Origin: an uncultured Aquimarina sp.
Lineage (GTDB): Bacteria; Bacteroidota; Bacteroidia; Flavobacteriales; Flavobacteriaceae
Length of the DNA: 64,000 nt
Assembly (NCBI GenBank): GCA_947503835.1
Contig: CANNFM010000005.1
Coordinates: forward strand, 186,001-250,000
Direction: 5' to 3'
Part shown: piece after piece, positions 25,664 to 34,220 of the stretch
How positions within the stretch are numbered: the first letter of the stretch is position 1
Layout: every line of letters starts with the position of its first letter
Program-made: the position numbers and the translations under genes
Notes under the pieces: model-generated
What the model saw: the letters and a program-made list of their open reading frames with translations, nothing else
Databases searched by the model: none
Told to the model about the DNA's origin: nothing

Positions 25664-27421
25664 TTAGTTGTACTTAATTTTTATGGCTTTTAAATTCATT
25701 ACAGAATCCTTGGCAACGCTTGTTGCATATATTTTAAAAGTGTGTTTGCCTTTTTCTAAATTAACATTTCCAACATGCAATACTCCCCAGGTTCTCTCAT
25801 AAACTTCTTTACGTTTGATTCTATCAGGGCTCGGTATTGCCTCACCAGAAAAGGCAATATCAATTTTCTTTTTAATTTCTTTTTTCTGAATCTGGATAGC
25901 GATTTCTGATCCTAACTGCGACTCTTCACAATTGTATAAGATCTCAAAAGCATAGTTTCCGGTTTGATTAACCTTAATATCGAATAGGATTGTATCTTCT
26001 TTTGAATCCCATTGGGTTATCCAATCATTTGCCCAACCTTGTGTGCCATGATATCTAAGTCCATCTCCCAGATTGAATTCATGCGCTTCAATTAAGGTTT
26101 CTCTTGCTTCTTTATACCCAATGCTAATAGGAACTCTGTCGATGCCCTTGGGATATACCTTTTTAATCCATTGCTCATATGCATTAAGCATAGTGTGTGC
26201 TGTCTGAGGCAGTGAATCAAAAATATCCCTTGATTGATATGGGTCTTTTATCATATTATACAAGGTGGTATCTTCTTTTTTAAGAACAAGCCGAAATTTG
26301 TTGTTTCTCACGCTTCCCGGGACTTTGTTCCAGGTTAAACCTGACCAATGCGAAAATATATAACGATCTTTTACAGGAGCGTTACTACCTAATAACTGAG
26401 AAGAAATATCACTGCCATCTATAGAAGTACCATCTTTTATTTTAATACCACATAAGTTGGATAGAGTAGGCAGTATATCGATATGTGCGGCTATATTTTT
26501 TATTTTTTTTCCTGAAGATATTTTTTCGGGCCATCGTATAAAAAAAGGAACTCTGGTGCCTCCTTCATCGTTGGTGGCCTTTATGCCTTTCATAGTATCA
26601 TTATATCGTATTCCGTTAGGACCATTGTCAGACATAAAAATGACAATAGTATTTTTGTTAAGGTTTTCTTCTTCAAGTACATCGAGAATTTTTCCGAAAT
26701 TATCATCAATATTTTCGCACATCCCATAAACACATGCATCTTTATCATTTACGCCTTTTGCCTTATATTTATCAAAGTAACGATCCGGTACCTGAAAAGG
26801 GCTATGCGGAGCATTATAAGGAACATAACATAAGAAGGGTTTTTCTTTATTTTTTTTGATGAAATCTATCGCAGCATCTGTAAAAACATCTGAAATATAT
26901 CCTTTGGTTTTTACAGGCTGGTCGTTACTATTTTTAAGCGTTGTATCAAAATAATTATTCCAATGTCCAGCTGTGAATCCCAAGAACTCTTCAAATCCTT
27001 GTCCTTTTGGATTTTCAGGATATTGAGCTCCGTTATGCCATTTACCAAAAATACCTGTAGTATACCCTGCATCTTTAAATAGTTCTGCTATTGTAATCGT
27101 CTCAGAACTCATAACTTCGTCTCGATTAGTCACACCCCATGCACCAGTACTCATCGCCCATTTTCCTGAGAGTAAGCTTGCTCGGGTAGGAGCACAAACA
27201 GGAGATACAAAAAAACGTTCTAAACTTGTGCTTTCGGTTTTGAAATGATCAATATTGGGCGTTTCGAGATATGGATTATTATGAGATGATAGATCTCCCC
27301 ATCCCTGGTCATCTGTCATTACAATAATAACGTTGGGGTGTGGTATTACTGGTTTAGAATCTGTACATGAAACCAGAAGTATAACCCATAAAATAGGTGC
27401 AAGTAGTAGGCGAGGATTCAT
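25664..27421 (-). CDS. Lipoprotein sulfatase (S1 family) with C-terminal beta-sandwich
   Basis: Formylglycine-dependent sulfatase of 585 residues, lipoprotein (LLVSC, Cys19). The activation site CAPTR (Cys76, Arg80) is intact with the following ASLLSGKW, and metal-binding MTDDQGWGD is at 36-43. The catalytic alpha/beta domain runs to about residue 440; residues about 450-585 form a beta-sandwich resembling carbohydrate-binding modules (GNYAFEILYNCEES, HTFKIYATS). It overlaps the preceding TIM-barrel gene by 4 bp (ATGA). Its location in a mannan operon suggests removal of sulfate from a sulfated mannan, as found in some green algae. An anaerobic sulfatase-maturating enzyme is not encoded in this window. 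Confidence 0.92.
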   Translation of the reverse strand: MNPRLLLAPILWVILLVSCTDSKPVIPHPNVIIVMTDDQGWGDLSSHNNPYLETPNIDHFKTESTSLERFFVSPVCAPTRASLLSGKWAMSTGAWGVTNRDEVMSSETITIAELFKDAGYTTGIFGKWHNGAQYPENPKGQGFEEFLGFTAGHWNNYFDTTLKNSNDQPVKTKGYISDVFTDAAIDFIKKNKEKPFLCYVPYNAPHSPFQVPDRYFDKYKAKGVNDKDACVYGMCENIDDNFGKILDVLEEENLNKNTIVIFMSDNGPNGIRYNDTMKGIKATNDEGGTRVPFFIRWPEKISSGKKIKNIAAHIDILPTLSNLCGIKIKDGTSIDGSDISSQLLGSNAPVKDRYIFSHWSGLTWNKVPGSVRNNKFRLVLKKEDTTLYNMIKDPYQSRDIFDSLPQTAHTMLNAYEQWIKKVYPKGIDRVPISIGYKEARETLIEAHEFNLGDGLRYHGTQGWANDWITQWDSKEDTILFDIKVNQTGNYAFEILYNCEESQLGSEIAIQIQKKEIKKKIDIAFSGEAIPSPDRIKRKEVYERTWGVLHVGNVNLEKGKHTFKIYATSVAKDSVMNLKAIKIKYN

Positions 27422-28377
27422 AATTTCTTTCCTACCTTGACCAGTAAATCCTTTGTTAATCTGATCCCTTCTTCTTCAGAGACATTATCTCCTTCAAATT
27501 CTATCCCTACATATCCTCTGTATCCAGAGGCTTTAGCCATTTTCATCATTCTTAGATAATCTGTAACGGTCTCATTACCTTCTGGATCAAAATTATGAGA
27601 CTTTGCACTTAAGGCTTTAGCAAAAGGTAATAATTCTGAAACGCCTTGGTATCGGTCATATTCTTCGATACAGTTTCCTGTTTCATCCTTTTTAATGCAA
27701 AAGTTTCCAAAATCGGGTAAGGTGCCGCAATTTTCATAATGTACGTGTTTCATAACATCGGCGAGCCAATTTCCGTCTGATGAAAACCCTCCATGATTTT
27801 CTACAAGAATATTTATACCCGAATCCTTTGCAAATTCTGATAGCTTTATCAAGGAATCTATACCAGCTTTTGATGCTTCGGTTTTATCAATTCCTCCACC
27901 AAGATTTACACGAATTGCATGACACCCCAAAACATGAGCAGCATCAACCCATTTGTAATGATTTTCAATCGCTTTGAGGCGGTTTGAAGTAGTACTATCA
28001 GCCAAAAGGCCTTCTCGATCTATCATTATTAATACATTGTCGACACCTTCAGAGTTTGCTCTGTTGTTCATTTCTTTTAAATACGTTTTATCTTTTGCTT
28101 TATCAGCAAAAAACTGATTTACGTACTCAATCCCGTCGCAACCAAAACTTCTGGCTTTGGAGGCAAAATCCAGATGATTCATTTTGCCAGAGTGTAGGGT
28201 TCTATGTAATGACCATTGCGCTAATGATATTTTGAAAAACAAGGAGTTGGCTTGTGCTAAGGGTTCTAAAGCCTTGTTTTTTTTCGGTTCTTTATTGTTC
28301 TGACAGCCAATTAACCCTAAAACCGACAAAGCAATGGCTGTTTTTGAGGTTTTATCTACGAATTCTCTTCTTTTCAT
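27418..28377 (-). CDS. TIM-barrel sugar phosphate isomerase/epimerase-like lipoprotein (Tat-type leader)
   Basis: An AP-endonuclease-2-like TIM barrel of 319 residues. The N-terminus MKRREFVDK fits the twin-arginine motif, and a following LIGC places a lipobox at Cys25, so it is a Tat-exported lipoprotein. Metal-site segments VENHGGF, LPDFGNF and GYVGIEFEGD are visible, as in the xylose-isomerase-like epimerase fold. The stop overlaps the sulfatase start. Such proteins occur with GMC/small-subunit sugar dehydrogenases in 3-keto-glycoside pathways of Bacteroidota, where they act on the oxidised sugar (isomerase, hydratase or lyase). That role is inference from neighbours. Confidence 0.85.
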   Translation of the reverse strand: MKRREFVDKTSKTAIALSVLGLIGCQNNKEPKKNKALEPLAQANSLFFKISLAQWSLHRTLHSGKMNHLDFASKARSFGCDGIEYVNQFFADKAKDKTYLKEMNNRANSEGVDNVLIMIDREGLLADSTTSNRLKAIENHYKWVDAAHVLGCHAIRVNLGGGIDKTEASKAGIDSLIKLSEFAKDSGINILVENHGGFSSDGNWLADVMKHVHYENCGTLPDFGNFCIKKDETGNCIEEYDRYQGVSELLPFAKALSAKSHNFDPEGNETVTDYLRMMKMAKASGYRGYVGIEFEGDNVSEEEGIRLTKDLLVKVGKKL

Positions 28378-28404
28378 ATCAACTAATTTTAAAAAAAGTG
28401 TTTT

Positions 28405-29028
28405 TTACAAAGACCAGGAGTTTCCTATTCGCGATACAGGTATACAGGGTTCATATTTACCAGGAATAGGGTCGTAGCTAAGTACTTGTTCACCAATATA
28501 TTCTGAAGTATAGAATCCTAATAAGGTGAAACTGCGAATGGTTATCAGGAACTTGTATGTTAGAAATACTTCCATTTCAGATAATGGTACCTCTTCTATG
28601 TCTAATGTTATAAGTCTAAAAATGTACTCTTCTCTTTCTTTTGAAATATTAAAATAGAATTTGATAAGCTCGAAACATTCTTCTTTAGTAGCTTCTACAG
28701 ATTCTTTTTGATACTTTTTTTGATATGCTTTTTCAAATATTTCCCATCCTTTATGAAGATGCTCTTTATCTTCTGCTATGACAACATTAAACATCATTTT
28801 ATCTATAAATTGAGGTATCGCCAAATCTAATGCCCCCGGTAGATCGGTAGCAGGTAAAATGATATCTGATAAATAATCTACAAACAGTTTTTGTACATCA
28901 TTTAAAAATACAGGTTGCCAATCGGGATCTTTTGCAGTACATGAATTGAAAATAGGTATAAGCGATGGTATAGCAATACTATACCCTAGACCTAAGGTTA
29001 GATTTTTTATGGCTTTTCTTCTATCCAT
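28405..29028 (-). CDS. Gluconate 2-dehydrogenase subunit 3 family protein (Tat leader)
   Basis: Small subunit of a GMC-type sugar dehydrogenase, about 207 residues from the ATG at 29028. That start is chosen because MDRRKAIKNLTLGLG is a Tat leader and because the longer frame would overlap the GMC gene by 38 bp. The start is 7 bp after the GMC stop. The body (FVDYLSDIILPATDLPGALD) matches the family pattern of subunit 3, which carries its FAD partner across the membrane. The partner GMC protein has no leader of its own, so hitch-hiker export with this subunit is plausible. Confidence 0.85.
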   Translation of the reverse strand: MDRRKAIKNLTLGLGYSIAIPSLIPIFNSCTAKDPDWQPVFLNDVQKLFVDYLSDIILPATDLPGALDLAIPQFIDKMMFNVVIAEDKEHLHKGWEIFEKAYQKKYQKESVEATKEECFELIKFYFNISKEREEYIFRLITLDIEEVPLSEMEVFLTYKFLITIRSFTLLGFYTSEYIGEQVLSYDPIPGKYEPCIPVSRIGNSWSL

Positions 29029-29035
29029 GATGATC

Positions 29036-30754
29036 TCAATTAAATTTATTTTGTTTAAACTGTTCAATGGCATGATTAGCTGCTCTTACGGTAATTGCCA
29101 TATAGGTTAGTGATGGATTTTGCGATGCCGAAGAAGTCATACAGGCACCATCGGTAACATATACATTAGGTACAGCATGGATTTGATTATTTCCATTTAA
29201 AACTGAAGTCTTAGGATCTCTACCCATTCTAGCCGTACCCATTTCATGAATACCATTACCAGGAAAACAGGGTTCGTGATAGCCTTCTACATCTTTAAAC
29301 CCAGCTGCTTCTAGCATAGCCACAGCCTGCTGTTCTGCATCTTTGCGCATTTCCATTTCATTTTCTTTGTATTCGCAGTCAAAAGTTAGGGTAGGAAGCC
29401 CCCATTTATCTAGTTTGTTATAATCCAGAGTTACTTTGTTTTCGTGATAGGGTAAGCATTCACCAAAACAATTAATTCCGATTTTCCAATGCCCGGGTTT
29501 TAATAGTTCTTCTTTCAATTCTTTGCCAAAACTCATTTCTCCGATTGCTCTTGTCCAATCTGTTCTGCTAGCTCCACCTTGCATACCATAACCTCGTACG
29601 AAATTCTTCTGCTCACTATTTTTATCTACATTTCTAAATCTTGGAACGAAGAAACCTGCTGGTTTTCGGCCTTTGTAATAATCTTCTAAATGATTATCTG
29701 ATTTTGCAGTAGCCCCTACTTTAAAATGATGATCCATTACGTTATGACCCAATTCACCACTATCATTTCCTAAGCCATTGGGAAAACGTTCTGATTTGGA
29801 TTGTAATAGTACCGAGGTTGTAGCCATCGCAGAAGCGCAGCAAAAAATCACTTTAGCATAAAATTCTAACTTTTCATGAGTTTCGGTATCTATGACACGA
29901 ACCCCGATAGCCTTTTTTTTCTTTTCATCATACATAATTTCATGAACAATTGAGTTTGGTCGTAGTGTCATGTTTCCTGTACGTTCTGCAGCAGGTAATG
30001 TAGATGAATTACTACTGAAATATGCCCCAAAAGGACATCCTCGAATACAACGATCTCTATACTGACAACTACTACGTCCATCTCTTCCGTTAGGATCTGT
30101 TAAGTTGGCAACTCTACTGTTTGTTACTTTTCTATCCGTAAAATTTTCTGTAATCCCGGTTCTAAACTCCTCTTCTACACAATTTAAAGGAATAGGAGGA
30201 GTAAAGATACTGTCAGGCAATTGAGGTAAGCCTTCTGCTTTACCACTAATACCAATATATTGTTCTACTTTTTCATACCAAGGTTCTAAATCTTTATACC
30301 GAATAGGCCAATCTACTCCATGACCGTCTTTTTTATTAGCTTCAAAATCTAAATCACTCCAACGAAATGACATACGTGCCCACATTAAGGATTTTCCACC
30401 AACATGATATCCACGAATCCAATCAAACCTCTTTTTTTCGTTGTAAGGATGTTCCAGATCATTTACAAACCAATGTTTACTAGCTTCTCCTGTGGTATAC
30501 CCTGTACGTTCTTGCTTTGATTGTTGTACGCGATCTTGAGCCGAAGCCAAGCCCCGGTTATCATAATCCCAAGGGTCATCGTGCATTGTTGGGTAGTCTT
30601 CAATATGCTTTACCATACGTCCTCGTTCTAGTACCAATGTTTTAAGCCCACCTTCGCAAAGTTCTTTGGCAGCCCACCCACCGGTTATGCCAGTACCAAT
30701 TACGATAGCATCGTATTGATTTTGTATAGATGATTTTAGTGAATTGTTGTTCAT
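29036..30754 (-). CDS. GMC-family FAD oxidoreductase (sugar dehydrogenase large subunit)
   Basis: FAD-dependent oxidoreductase of 572 residues from the ATG at 30754; a TTG two codons upstream is the other option. The dinucleotide-binding site is IGTGITGGW with glycines 20, 22 and 25, and GMC C-terminal signatures GNGIHEMGTARMG and SASQNPSLTYMA hold the active-site His and Asn. CQYRDRCIRGCPFGAY is a Cys-rich segment seen in gluconate/glucoside dehydrogenase large subunits. The ATG follows the VCBS lipoprotein stop by 2 bp. With subunit 3 next to it, it likely oxidises a sugar (C2 or C3) in the periplasm and passes electrons to a cytochrome not encoded here. Confidence 0.92.
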   Translation of the reverse strand: MNNNSLKSSIQNQYDAIVIGTGITGGWAAKELCEGGLKTLVLERGRMVKHIEDYPTMHDDPWDYDNRGLASAQDRVQQSKQERTGYTTGEASKHWFVNDLEHPYNEKKRFDWIRGYHVGGKSLMWARMSFRWSDLDFEANKKDGHGVDWPIRYKDLEPWYEKVEQYIGISGKAEGLPQLPDSIFTPPIPLNCVEEEFRTGITENFTDRKVTNSRVANLTDPNGRDGRSSCQYRDRCIRGCPFGAYFSSNSSTLPAAERTGNMTLRPNSIVHEIMYDEKKKKAIGVRVIDTETHEKLEFYAKVIFCCASAMATTSVLLQSKSERFPNGLGNDSGELGHNVMDHHFKVGATAKSDNHLEDYYKGRKPAGFFVPRFRNVDKNSEQKNFVRGYGMQGGASRTDWTRAIGEMSFGKELKEELLKPGHWKIGINCFGECLPYHENKVTLDYNKLDKWGLPTLTFDCEYKENEMEMRKDAEQQAVAMLEAAGFKDVEGYHEPCFPGNGIHEMGTARMGRDPKTSVLNGNNQIHAVPNVYVTDGACMTSSASQNPSLTYMAITVRAANHAIEQFKQNKFN

Positions 30755-30756
30755 AA

Positions 30757-33700
30757 TCAATTAAGCTTTAGGAGTTGTAGATAATCATCATTCTTAGCAC
30801 AGATGATATAGTCAGAAGATGTAGTTTTGATAGTAGCCATATCTTTTACATCTCCTGAAACATAAAAACCACTATCTCTGGCATTTATGGGTTCAAAAGA
30901 TCCATTTCCTAGTCCTTTTAAAAATAAGCCAATTCCTGCATCTGCACGAGGTGTTTCAACCTCAGAGCTGTATAAATTACCAGCTAAAAGCGCATCCAGA
31001 TTTCCGTCTTTATCAAAATCTTGCACCAAAATCTGATTGATATTGGTGGTTTGTGCCTCCATAGGTAATGGGTGTATTTTGAATGTGCCACCTGAATTTT
31101 CGAGGTAAATACTAGCAAAAGATTTTACCTGATAATGTAATGCGTCTTCAAGATATTTATCGGTATATACATCTTCCAGGGTTGCATTAGAAAAAGATTC
31201 GTAGTTTTTAAATTTAGCTTTAATTCCGGGCATTTGATCCGATGAGCATTGCCTTCCCCGAACGGGAAATTTCTCTCCATCATTAAAATAGCTGAGTACA
31301 ATATCTTTGGTATTATTACTATCAAAATCATAAAAGTAGATATCAAAAGTTTCTTCTTCTTTTGCTTGATATTTATAATTCAGGCCTAAGTTTCCGACCA
31401 TAAAATCTATATCGCCATCTTTATCAAAATCACCTTCTTTTATACTAAACCACCACCCTGATGTATCTTCAAGTCCCATTTGTTTGGATATATCTATCAG
31501 ATCTCCTTTTTCATTTTTAAATACTTTTATAGGCATCCATTCTCCTACGACAATCAGATCTGTCCACCCGTCATTGTCAAAATCTGTCCAACTAGCACTA
31601 GTAACCATACCCAATTCATGAAATTCTGGGGCTTTTTTAGAAGTGACATTTATAAACTTAGGAACTCCTTTTCCTGATACATTTTCGAGTAGATAGCTTT
31701 TTGCGGGTAATGGGTAGTTCCCGGGAACTAATCGTCCAGCTACAAATAGATCTAAGTCACCATCTTTATCATAGTCTTCTGCATATACTCTTGATCCACT
31801 AGTGATCATTTTGGGTAATGCTGAAATTGATTTGCTAAATTTTCCACTTCCATTGTTTACGTATAATCTATCCTGAAGCATTTCAGAATCTTTATCATAT
31901 TCATTACCTCCGCTTACTACATAAAGATCGTTGTCACCATCATTATCGGCATCAAAAATTAGAGCCCCTAAATCTTCATGACGATTGTCTTTTTCGATTG
32001 CTTCTATGGATTGTTTTACAAAACCTTCTTTAGTTTGAAAATAAAGTCCGCCGGGATATTGAGATGCCCCGCCAATATAAACATCTTCTAATCCGTCACC
32101 ATTAAGGTCACCTATTGCCATACCTGGACCGAATGATGAGGTTTTGTGAGGTAAAAGGATTTCTTTTTTGAAATCATTATAGATATTCTCAGCATGTTTA
32201 TGATGTAATCCTAAAGAGTCAGAAATTATCGATGTAAAGATTTTTGCTTTTGCCTCAGGGATTTTAGTCTCTGTTATTGTAGCGTTTTTATGTTCTAAAA
32301 CTAATAGTTGATTTGAAGTGATATTCTTAATTATTTCCTGTTTTTTATCTGGCCATACTACTTTTAATTCTTCAATACTTTGTTCTTTACCCAATCCAAA
32401 GTGAAGTTTAGGGGCAACAGAAGATTGAAACCCCCTGGTAAGGGTAAGTTCTTGCATTTGCGTTTTTCCGGAAGAGGTTATATAAACCCTGGTGCCCAAG
32501 CCATATGAATTTTTTTGAGGGCCTTTAAGCGTTATCGTTAAATAATTATTTTTTTGTGCATTTGTATTTTCAAAAACAGAAGCATAATCATCTATATTAT
32601 TGGTGATGATCTCCAGATCGCCGTCATTATCTAAATCTACATATACGCAACCATTAGAGAAACCTTTATAAGAAATTCCCCAATGGGTATTCGCTCTTTC
32701 AAAAGTTAAACCCCCTTTATTTTTAAATACAAAATTGTCTATCTTTTCTGAAGGAATAGCCAATGATCGTTCTAATAGGCTATCTCTTTTATTAGTTGCT
32801 TTTCCTAATTCGTTAAAATAATCTCGGTTATTAATTTCTCTTCTGGTACCGTTTGATATAAAAATATCCTTCCAACCATCATTGTCGAGATCTGCAAACA
32901 ATGGCCCCCAACTCCAGTCTGTAGACGAAATTCCTGCTAACCTAGAGGTATTGCTATAATCGGGGAGATTATCATTAATAACTCCGGCGTTTGTTTGTAG
33001 AGAGTTATGCATGTATTGATAATGAAATCCGGCATTTACGGTACTCCAAAAGATAGCGGGATTCATACTGGCCATATTTGCCTTGGCGCGACGATTGTTT
33101 TTCGCATCCATATCGACTTGTATAATATCTAATAAACCGTCGTTATTATAATCTGCGATGTCTACTCCCATACCATAAAATGACGTTTGCTTAGTAGCTT
33201 GTTTAACTACTTCTTTAAAAGTCCCGTCTTGATTATTGAGATACATATAATCGGGTGTACTAAAGTCATTAGATACATAAATATCTGGCCAGCCATCTTC
33301 ATTAAGATCACCAATAGTAGCACTTAAGGTGAGTCCAAAAGAACGAACTCCTGATGAGTCGGTAACATTTGTAAAATGACCTCCATCATTTCTGTATAAT
33401 TTATCGGTTTCGACATCTTTCACGCTATTCATTTTGAATAGATAATAATCATTAGGAGCGCTAAAACGAGTAGGAGGGTAGTTGGCTACATAAAGATCTA
33501 AGTCTCCGTCTAAGTCATAATCAAAAAAAGTTCCCTGAACACTATTACCTTCATCATCGATACCATATTCTTTTGCTTTTTCAGTAAAGGTATTGTTACC
33601 ATTATTGATATATAAGAGATTATTTTTTAATCCGCTTTTACCAGCTACAGAACAGTAAATATCAATATAACCATCACTATTTACATCGGCCATGGTTACT

Positions 33701-34059
33701 CCCGTAAACCATTGTGTGCTCCCGGTAACTCCGGCAGTCTGAGTAATATCTTTAAATTTCAGATTTCCTTGATTGAGATAGAGTTTATTAGAAACCATGT
33801 TTCCGGTAAAGAACAAATCTGTAAGTCCATCATTATTGATGTCTCCTGCAGCGATTCCTCCACCCATATATAAATATGAGTAACTGAAATAGTTTAAAGA
33901 ATCATTCTCTGTTAGTATGTTTCGAAAACCGATTCCCGTCTCTTCTCTTGAAATTGCCTGAAATTGTTTTTCATAAGTGTCTATAGAATTCTTACAAGAA
34001 ACTAATACTATCAAACAAATAATACTAAGGAATAGTAAGAATTTTATCTTTAATAACAT
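30757..34059 (-). CDS. Surface lipoprotein with FG-GAP/VCBS repeats and an ASPIC/UnbV domain
   Basis: A 1100-residue lipoprotein (LVSC, Cys22). Two sets of FG-GAP calcium-binding repeats (DINNDGLTDLFF, DVNSDGYIDIY, DLDNDGWKDIF, then DLNGDGLEDVY, DKDGDLDLF and others; about 60-480 and 620-1000) flank an ASPIC/UnbV domain at about 500-595 (NNYLTITLKGPQKNSYGLG...). It is predicted to form paired seven-bladed propellers. Genes of this type are frequent beside SusCD pairs in marine Bacteroidota, but no catalytic role is known to me; glycan capture or attachment is possible. It is separated from SusD by a 161-bp gap with a strong hairpin. Confidence 0.88.
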   Translation of the reverse strand: MLLKIKFLLFLSIICLIVLVSCKNSIDTYEKQFQAISREETGIGFRNILTENDSLNYFSYSYLYMGGGIAAGDINNDGLTDLFFTGNMVSNKLYLNQGNLKFKDITQTAGVTGSTQWFTGVTMADVNSDGYIDIYCSVAGKSGLKNNLLYINNGNNTFTEKAKEYGIDDEGNSVQGTFFDYDLDGDLDLYVANYPPTRFSAPNDYYLFKMNSVKDVETDKLYRNDGGHFTNVTDSSGVRSFGLTLSATIGDLNEDGWPDIYVSNDFSTPDYMYLNNQDGTFKEVVKQATKQTSFYGMGVDIADYNNDGLLDIIQVDMDAKNNRRAKANMASMNPAIFWSTVNAGFHYQYMHNSLQTNAGVINDNLPDYSNTSRLAGISSTDWSWGPLFADLDNDGWKDIFISNGTRREINNRDYFNELGKATNKRDSLLERSLAIPSEKIDNFVFKNKGGLTFERANTHWGISYKGFSNGCVYVDLDNDGDLEIITNNIDDYASVFENTNAQKNNYLTITLKGPQKNSYGLGTRVYITSSGKTQMQELTLTRGFQSSVAPKLHFGLGKEQSIEELKVVWPDKKQEIIKNITSNQLLVLEHKNATITETKIPEAKAKIFTSIISDSLGLHHKHAENIYNDFKKEILLPHKTSSFGPGMAIGDLNGDGLEDVYIGGASQYPGGLYFQTKEGFVKQSIEAIEKDNRHEDLGALIFDADNDGDNDLYVVSGGNEYDKDSEMLQDRLYVNNGSGKFSKSISALPKMITSGSRVYAEDYDKDGDLDLFVAGRLVPGNYPLPAKSYLLENVSGKGVPKFINVTSKKAPEFHELGMVTSASWTDFDNDGWTDLIVVGEWMPIKVFKNEKGDLIDISKQMGLEDTSGWWFSIKEGDFDKDGDIDFMVGNLGLNYKYQAKEEETFDIYFYDFDSNNTKDIVLSYFNDGEKFPVRGRQCSSDQMPGIKAKFKNYESFSNATLEDVYTDKYLEDALHYQVKSFASIYLENSGGTFKIHPLPMEAQTTNINQILVQDFDKDGNLDALLAGNLYSSEVETPRADAGIGLFLKGLGNGSFEPINARDSGFYVSGDVKDMATIKTTSSDYIICAKNDDYLQLLKLN

Positions 34060-34151
34060 GTTTTACGTTTTTGACAGTTGAAGCTAATACAACTTCATTA
34101 GAAATAGTGTTTTATTATGGTAAATTCAAAGTACAACTTGTATTAGTTTAA

Positions 34152-34182
34152 AAGAACAGAGCTTTTTATAAGCTCTGTTCTT
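34152..34182 (-). terminator. Hairpin between susD and the VCBS lipoprotein (attenuator or partial terminator)
   Basis: A perfect 12-bp stem (AAGAACAGAGCT, 34152-34163, complement 34171-34182) with a 7-base loop, 38 bp past the SusD stop. On the minus strand it is followed by TTAAACTAATA rather than a long T run, so partial termination or 3'-end protection of the upstream susCD mRNA is more likely than a full stop. Confidence 0.65.
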
Positions 34183-34220
34183 GAATAAACAAACATATAG
34201 AAAAATCAATCTCTATTTTT

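Noticed and set aside
29029..29073. Longer start for the gluconate dehydrogenase subunit 3 gene.
   Set aside because: It would overlap the GMC gene by 38 bp and put residues in front of a normal Tat leader.
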